Under the pieces are notes generated by a model. The model worked only from the letters and a program-made list of their open reading frames with translations, was not told the origin of the DNA and did not search any database. The translations under genes and the position numbers were made by a program. From JANPLD01 sp031426355 (GTDB lineage Bacteria; Pseudomonadota; Alphaproteobacteria; Rickettsiales; UBA8987): a stretch of 27,094 nt of DNA. Within the stretch, counting starts at the first letter, position 1. Each line of letters opens with the position of its first letter. Of this stretch, positions 23,979 through 27,094 are shown one piece after another. The stretch is taken from the NCBI GenBank assembly GCA_031426355.1, contig JANPLD010000133.1:1-27094 (forward strand). The letters are read 5' to 3'.

Positions 23979-24620
23979 CTAAACTTCGAACTCTAAATTA
24001 TGGTCAAATTCAGTGAATGGCTGATATTCATTAGCACCACCCTGAAGGGCATTTATTATATGGCTATAAATATTGAACGGATTACTTTGTAAGTTTACCG
24101 GTTGCGTAAATACAGGAGCCTGTGCAGGCGTCAAATTTTCCTGAATTGTCACAACTGATTCAAGTGATAATTCCCCACTAGGTTCATTGATACGGTCAAC
24201 AACATTAAAAGCAGATATATTATCGTTAAAAGGTATTAGCTCATCATCCCTGAAACCATTTATTATCCTCTCCCTGACAAAATTCCTGATACTATTGCTT
24301 TGCGCGATATTTTCAGCCCTCTCATCATTTTCATCTTCAGTGCTGATAACATTATCTATGATATTACCTTCACTTTCTTCAAGCGCCGCCTGAACAGCAG
24401 CATTCGTTTCAGCTAAAGGTACAGCCACATTTCTGTTTCTTTCTAGTTCTGATTCAAAAAGATCGGCATTACTAGGTTTATTCCCACCATTTTCCTCTAA
24501 AGCTTTTTGTATCTGCTCATTATTGACAGCTCTTAGCGGAACCAGAACATTTCTATTATCAAATGCACTTATTGGCGAAACGGGAATCAATGGTGTCACA
24601 GGTGATATTGCTGTAGTCAT
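23979..24620 (-). CDS. Unknown protein with two related NRNV-VPL repeats
   Basis: The 213-residue protein is acidic, Asn/Glu-rich, without a membrane segment or cysteine. It starts MTTAISPVTPLIPVSPISAF. Two related units follow: residues 22-47 (NRNVLVPLRA ... ALEENGGN) and 62-86 (NRNVAVPLAE ... ALEESEGN), a 40-residue period. The C-terminal part is Gln/Asn/Pro-rich. A very strong AGGAGG ribosome site lies four bases before the ATG, so the gene is translated efficiently. I recognise no family. Its stop is one base from the stop of the convergent histidine kinase. Confidence 0.7.
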   Translation of the reverse strand: MTTAISPVTPLIPVSPISAFDNRNVLVPLRAVNNEQIQKALEENGGNKPSNADLFESELERNRNVAVPLAETNAAVQAALEESEGNIIDNVISTEDENDERAENIAQSNSIRNFVRERIINGFRDDELIPFNDNISAFNVVDRINEPSGELSLESVVTIQENLTPAQAPVFTQPVNLQSNPFNIYSHIINALQGGANEYQPFTEFDHNLEFEV

Positions 24621-24723
24621 AAACCCTCCTTATTATATACTTAAGTATGCATCAGATCGAATCAAGGGACAATTTTGAAGAATATATATAATATAAGCTT
24701 TTTATAAAGATTTTAGGCAAGTA

Positions 24724-24757
24724 AAATGGGCTGTTTTTATAACTAAACAGCCCATTT
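24724..24757 (-). terminator. Rho-independent-like terminator after the glycine-zipper gene
   Basis: AAATGGGCTGTTT (24724-24736) and AAACAGCCCATTT (24745-24757) form a perfect 13-bp stem with an eight-base loop, seven bases past the stop codon at 24765. In the minus-strand RNA it ends in UUUU before ACUUG. It is the strongest hairpin I found in the window. Confidence 0.7.
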
Positions 24758-24764
24758 AAGCAGA

Positions 24765-25292
24765 TTATTTTTTGTTATTTAATCTGTCACGATAGATCCT
24801 GTCAGTATAATCATAAGAATCACGCACAGCTTCCTTTGCATTTTCCCATTCCAAAGTAGAATCCTGGCTATTCCAGTTTTTGCTAAGATCACTTTCAATA
24901 TCATCAAACTTTTTATCAGCATATTTTGTACGAGCATCATAACCGTAATTATATGCTGGTTTATAAGTTTCATAATCATCTTCAGAATTCACATAAGGGC
25001 GGCTCGCATAATTTTTGCTCCAGTAATCGTTAACTTCTGTAGGGTTAACAAATTCAGCAATTCCTTTACCTGCATAGGCTCCGGCTACACCACCTATTAT
25101 AGTTCCAGCAACCGCGCCGGCTATTGTACCAACAGGGCCTGCCGCAGAACCAATAACAGCACCCGCTGCCGCGCCAGATAGTGTACCAAGACCAGTACCT
25201 ATCGGATGTGAACCTACTTCACCGCTTAATGGGTCACGGTTTGCATCTTTATCTAGTTTAGGATCGTAATTTGTTTTTTTAACAGTTTCCAT
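24765..25292 (-). CDS. Glycine-zipper protein
   Basis: The 175-residue protein has a Gly/Ala-rich hydrophobic core (from about residue 34: GTGLGTLSGAAAGAVIGSAA, then GTIAGAVAGTIIGGVAGAYA) with GxxxG spacing, typical of glycine zippers that insert in membranes. A Tyr/Asp-rich soluble tail follows, including YKPAYNYGYDARTKY, FDDIESDL and LEWENAKEAVRDSYD. I recall this tail pattern from conserved bacterial proteins of unknown function, often linked to stress. The start METVKKTNYDP at 25292 is chosen because GGAG (25302-25299) lies six bases before it; an ATG four codons upstream overlaps that site. A good terminator follows the stop. Confidence 0.7.
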   Translation of the reverse strand: METVKKTNYDPKLDKDANRDPLSGEVGSHPIGTGLGTLSGAAAGAVIGSAAGPVGTIAGAVAGTIIGGVAGAYAGKGIAEFVNPTEVNDYWSKNYASRPYVNSEDDYETYKPAYNYGYDARTKYADKKFDDIESDLSKNWNSQDSTLEWENAKEAVRDSYDYTDRIYRDRLNNKK

Positions 25293-25474
25293 TTCATACT
25301 CCATTTTGATTAAAGCAACATTTCTTATTGCTGATAACAATTTATGGTTAACGAGGTTTTTTTACTATTGGCTGTAACTGCTATTTAAATAAAGATATTA
25401 TAAAACTAAAAACCACATCGAATATTTATGGTCAAAAGAGCAAATGATATTTCCATAATTAAAAATAAATTAAT

Positions 25475-26551
25475 ATGAAACTCTTCAACTGTACACATTG
25501 CCAGAACCTTTTATATTTTGAAAATAGCGCCTGCCTTAATTGTGGTTATACTGTCGGCTTTGATGAAAAACGTCTGGCCATGGTAACATTGCAAGGTAAT
25601 GCACAATCTGGATATTCAGAAACCACTAGCGGGTTTAATTACAGATTCTGCAAGAATGCCGAATACGGAGTTTGCAACTGGCTTCTGCAAGATTGGGATA
25701 ATAACACACATTGTAGCGCGTGTAATTTGAATAAAACCATACCCGCTCTTGACAATGAAAAAAATATGGATCTATGGAAACGCATTGAAGCTGCCAAACA
25801 CCGATTAATATATTCATTACTTAAACTTGGGCTACCTGTCGAAAGGAAAATTGGTGAATCCAAAACTGGTATCGCATTTGATTTTTTAAGTGACGATAAC
25901 TCTGAAGAACGCGTTATGACAGGTCATGATGATGGAATCATTACTTTGAATATCGAAGAGGCTGACGAAGTAAAAAGGGTTCTTCACAAAGTTGAACTGG
26001 GCGAAAGATATCGTACTTTACTAGGGCATTTCAGGCATGAGATAGGGCATTATTATTGGGACAGAATTTTAAAAGATGACCAGAACGCACTCCAGACTTA
26101 CCATAATATCTTCGGTGATGAAAGTTTCGACTATTCCAAAGCCCTGGAAATTTATTACAAAAATGGCGCTCCCGCCAACTGGAAAGATAATTTTATTAGC
26201 CCCTACGCAACCTCGCACCCATGGGAAGACTGGGCAGAAACCTGGGCACATTATTTACATATGATGGACACTCTGGAAACTGCAATGTGCTTCGGCATAA
26301 GTATCAGGCCTCAAAATGCACCCGTTGAAGACCTGAAAGTACAAATAAACAATGATCCTTACTCAATCATAAATTTCAGGGACATAGTTAAAATGTGGCT
26401 CCCCCTAACTTTCGCCCTTAACTCTCTTAACAGATCAATGGGACATACAGATTTTTATCCTTTCTTCATCTCAGAACCACTTGTAGAAAAACTTGATTTT
26501 ATCCACCAACTCTGCGGTAAACAGAGATTTAATCAAAATAATAATTCATAA
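25475..26551 (+). CDS. Zinc-ribbon putative metallopeptidase
   Basis: The 358-residue protein begins with zinc-binding cysteines (CTHCQNLLYFENSACLNCG), followed by another Cys/His group (CKNAEYGVCNW and HCSACN). It then carries a zinc peptidase motif HEIGHYYWDRI (H188, E189, H192) and the family's downstream WEDWAETWAHYLHMMDTLE. As I recall this matches the putative zinc-binding metallopeptidase family with an N-terminal zinc ribbon (Peptidase_Mx). There is no signal peptide, so a cytoplasmic role is likely. Its substrate is unknown. The leader is very AT-rich and lacks a clear ribosome site. It converges on the second EF-hand gene, with a hairpin between the two. Confidence 0.85.
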   Translation: MKLFNCTHCQNLLYFENSACLNCGYTVGFDEKRLAMVTLQGNAQSGYSETTSGFNYRFCKNAEYGVCNWLLQDWDNNTHCSACNLNKTIPALDNEKNMDLWKRIEAAKHRLIYSLLKLGLPVERKIGESKTGIAFDFLSDDNSEERVMTGHDDGIITLNIEEADEVKRVLHKVELGERYRTLLGHFRHEIGHYYWDRILKDDQNALQTYHNIFGDESFDYSKALEIYYKNGAPANWKDNFISPYATSHPWEDWAETWAHYLHMMDTLETAMCFGISIRPQNAPVEDLKVQINNDPYSIINFRDIVKMWLPLTFALNSLNRSMGHTDFYPFFISEPLVEKLDFIHQLCGKQRFNQNNNS

Positions 26552-26561
26552 AATATATTAT

Positions 26562-26591
26562 ACTGGGTAGCCACACAAATGGTTACCCAGT
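26562..26591. terminator. Bidirectional terminator hairpin
   Basis: ACTGGGTAGCCA (26562-26573) and TGGTTACCCAGT (26580-26591) form a 12-bp stem containing one G-U pair, with the loop CACAAA. It lies 10 bases past the stop codons of both converging genes (26551 and 26602), so it can end both transcripts. Confidence 0.75.
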
Positions 26592-26601
26592 TATTAAGAG
26601 A

Positions 26602-26889
26602 TTAATCTCTCATTTTGCTGCCGTCATTTTTCATTTCCTTCATTTCTCTCTTTTTAGCAGCCATCATTTCATCTTTAGATACTTGTCCATCATTGTTAGT
26701 ATCAGCCTTTGTGAACATTGCTTCAGCACCTGCAGCATTTTCAGATCTACTGATCAGACCATCTTTATTAGTATCCATCATAGCCATGTGTTTTTCACAC
26801 ATTTTTTTCATTTTAACATCATTATTAGCAAATGCTGCTGCTGATGCAGTTACAGTAATTAAACCGATTAATGCGAGTGTAGTTTTCAT
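26602..26889 (-). CDS. Exported EF-hand protein, Met-rich
   Basis: The 95-residue protein has a signal peptide (MKTTLALIGLITVTASAAAFA), a Met/Lys/His-containing linker (KMKKMCEKHMAMM), and two EF-hand loops, DTNKDGLISRSE and DTNNDGQVSKDE, with the standard Ca ligands. A charged Met/Lys helix ends it. It probably binds Ca2+ in the periplasm. AAAGGAT before the ATG is a fair ribosome site. It is a separate gene from the His-rich EF-hand protein at 19007 but has the same layout, so the two may be paralogues. Function is not known. Confidence 0.88.
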   Translation of the reverse strand: MKTTLALIGLITVTASAAAFANNDVKMKKMCEKHMAMMDTNKDGLISRSENAAGAEAMFTKADTNNDGQVSKDEMMAAKKREMKEMKNDGSKMRD

Positions 26890-26938
26890 ATAGATCCTTT
26901 AGTTATTGATTATAGAACAGAAATCTGCCCCGCATCTA

Positions 26939-26973
26939 AAATGGGAAGTTCAAGATAAATATCCCATTGGGAT
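26939..26973. other. Two mutually exclusive small hairpins
   Basis: AATGGGA (26940-26946) can pair with TCCCATT (26962-26968), while ATCCCA (26961-26966) can instead pair with TGGGAT (26968-26973). The two structures compete for the same bases. They lie in the 185-base divergent spacer between the Met-rich EF-hand gene and the edge gene; no other feature is seen there apart from the promoter candidate. Confidence 0.35.
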
Positions 26974-27036
26974 TATAAATTTACAGCAAGTGTTTAGAAG
27001 CGAAACTTAGTGAATATGTTTGTCAGATACTATCGC

Positions 27037-27067
27037 TTGCACACTGGTTATTTTTTTTGAATATAAT
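27037..27067 (+). promoter_or_regulatory. Candidate sigma-70 promoter of the edge gene
   Basis: TTGCAC (27037-27042) and a perfect TATAAT (27062-27067) are separated by 19 bases, slightly longer than ideal. Transcription would begin near 27074-27075, at the ATG of the gene that runs off the window. Confidence 0.45.
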
Positions 27068-27074
27068 TGGTTAT

Positions 27075-27094
27075 ATGGCGCTAGATTTAAATCC
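27075..27094 (+). CDS. Start of an unidentified gene (partial)
   Basis: ATG at 27075 opens a frame reading M-A-L-D-L-N before the window ends. Only six full codons are present, so no product can be named. There is no clear Shine-Dalgarno before it. The TATAAT box ends only seven bases upstream, which would make the mRNA leaderless or nearly so, if this is the real start. Confidence 0.4.

Overview
The window looks like chromosomal DNA of an AT-rich alphaproteobacterium. The evidence is a cytochrome aa3 oxidase cluster in the alphaproteobacterial order (ctaD, ctaB, a CoxF-like peptide, ctaG, ctaE, DUF983, SURF1), one long RelA/SpoT-type enzyme, split FlgJ and FlgN-like flagellar genes, and a secreted protein resembling the Rickettsia-type surface antigens. 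I cannot assign an order. No tRNA, rRNA, CRISPR array, insertion sequence or prophage was recognised, and no gene-free stretch exceeds 300 bases.

Layout. Bases 1-113 are the end of purA. From 8779 down to 216 runs a minus-strand series: flgI, a FlgJ-type rod-binding protein, a FlgN-like chaperone, flgK, flgL and fliW, then the (p)ppGpp synthetase/hydrolase gene. The flg genes build the P-ring and the hook-filament junction. A candidate sigma-54 promoter lies in front of flgI. From 12164 down to 8932 an unusual PLP aminotransferase-like gene precedes an M32 carboxypeptidase, with a perfect 16-bp palindrome just upstream.

From 18287 down to 12276 lies the terminal oxidase cluster: ctaD, an unrecognised Cys-framed membrane protein, ctaB, a 40-residue CoxF-like peptide, a 57-residue unknown protein, ctaG, ctaE, DUF983 and SURF1. 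Subunits I and III and heme/copper assembly factors are present; subunit II (ctaC) is not in the window.

From 18453 to 20710 the plus strand carries a His-rich secreted protein, a His-rich EF-hand protein, an ECF sigma factor, a small membrane anti-sigma candidate and a Spy/CnrX-like periplasmic sensor. This looks like an envelope metal or stress sensing locus. Facing it (21621-20725) is a three-gene operon of two tiny membrane or exported proteins and a MauE/DoxX-like redox membrane protein.

The right part holds a soluble hybrid histidine kinase (PAS-GAF-HisKA-HATPase-REC), an unknown protein with a duplicated motif, a glycine-zipper protein, a zinc-ribbon metallopeptidase, a second exported EF-hand protein and the first codons of another gene at the edge. 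Several starts were re-chosen from ribosome binding sites (aminotransferase, ctaE, ctaB, EF-hand, glycine-zipper protein). Two genes appear to start with TTG (DUF983 and the MauE-like gene). The best candidates for something undescribed are the sigma/His-rich locus, the Cys-framed protein inside the oxidase cluster, the aminotransferase-like gene with its palindrome, and the MauE-like mini-operon.
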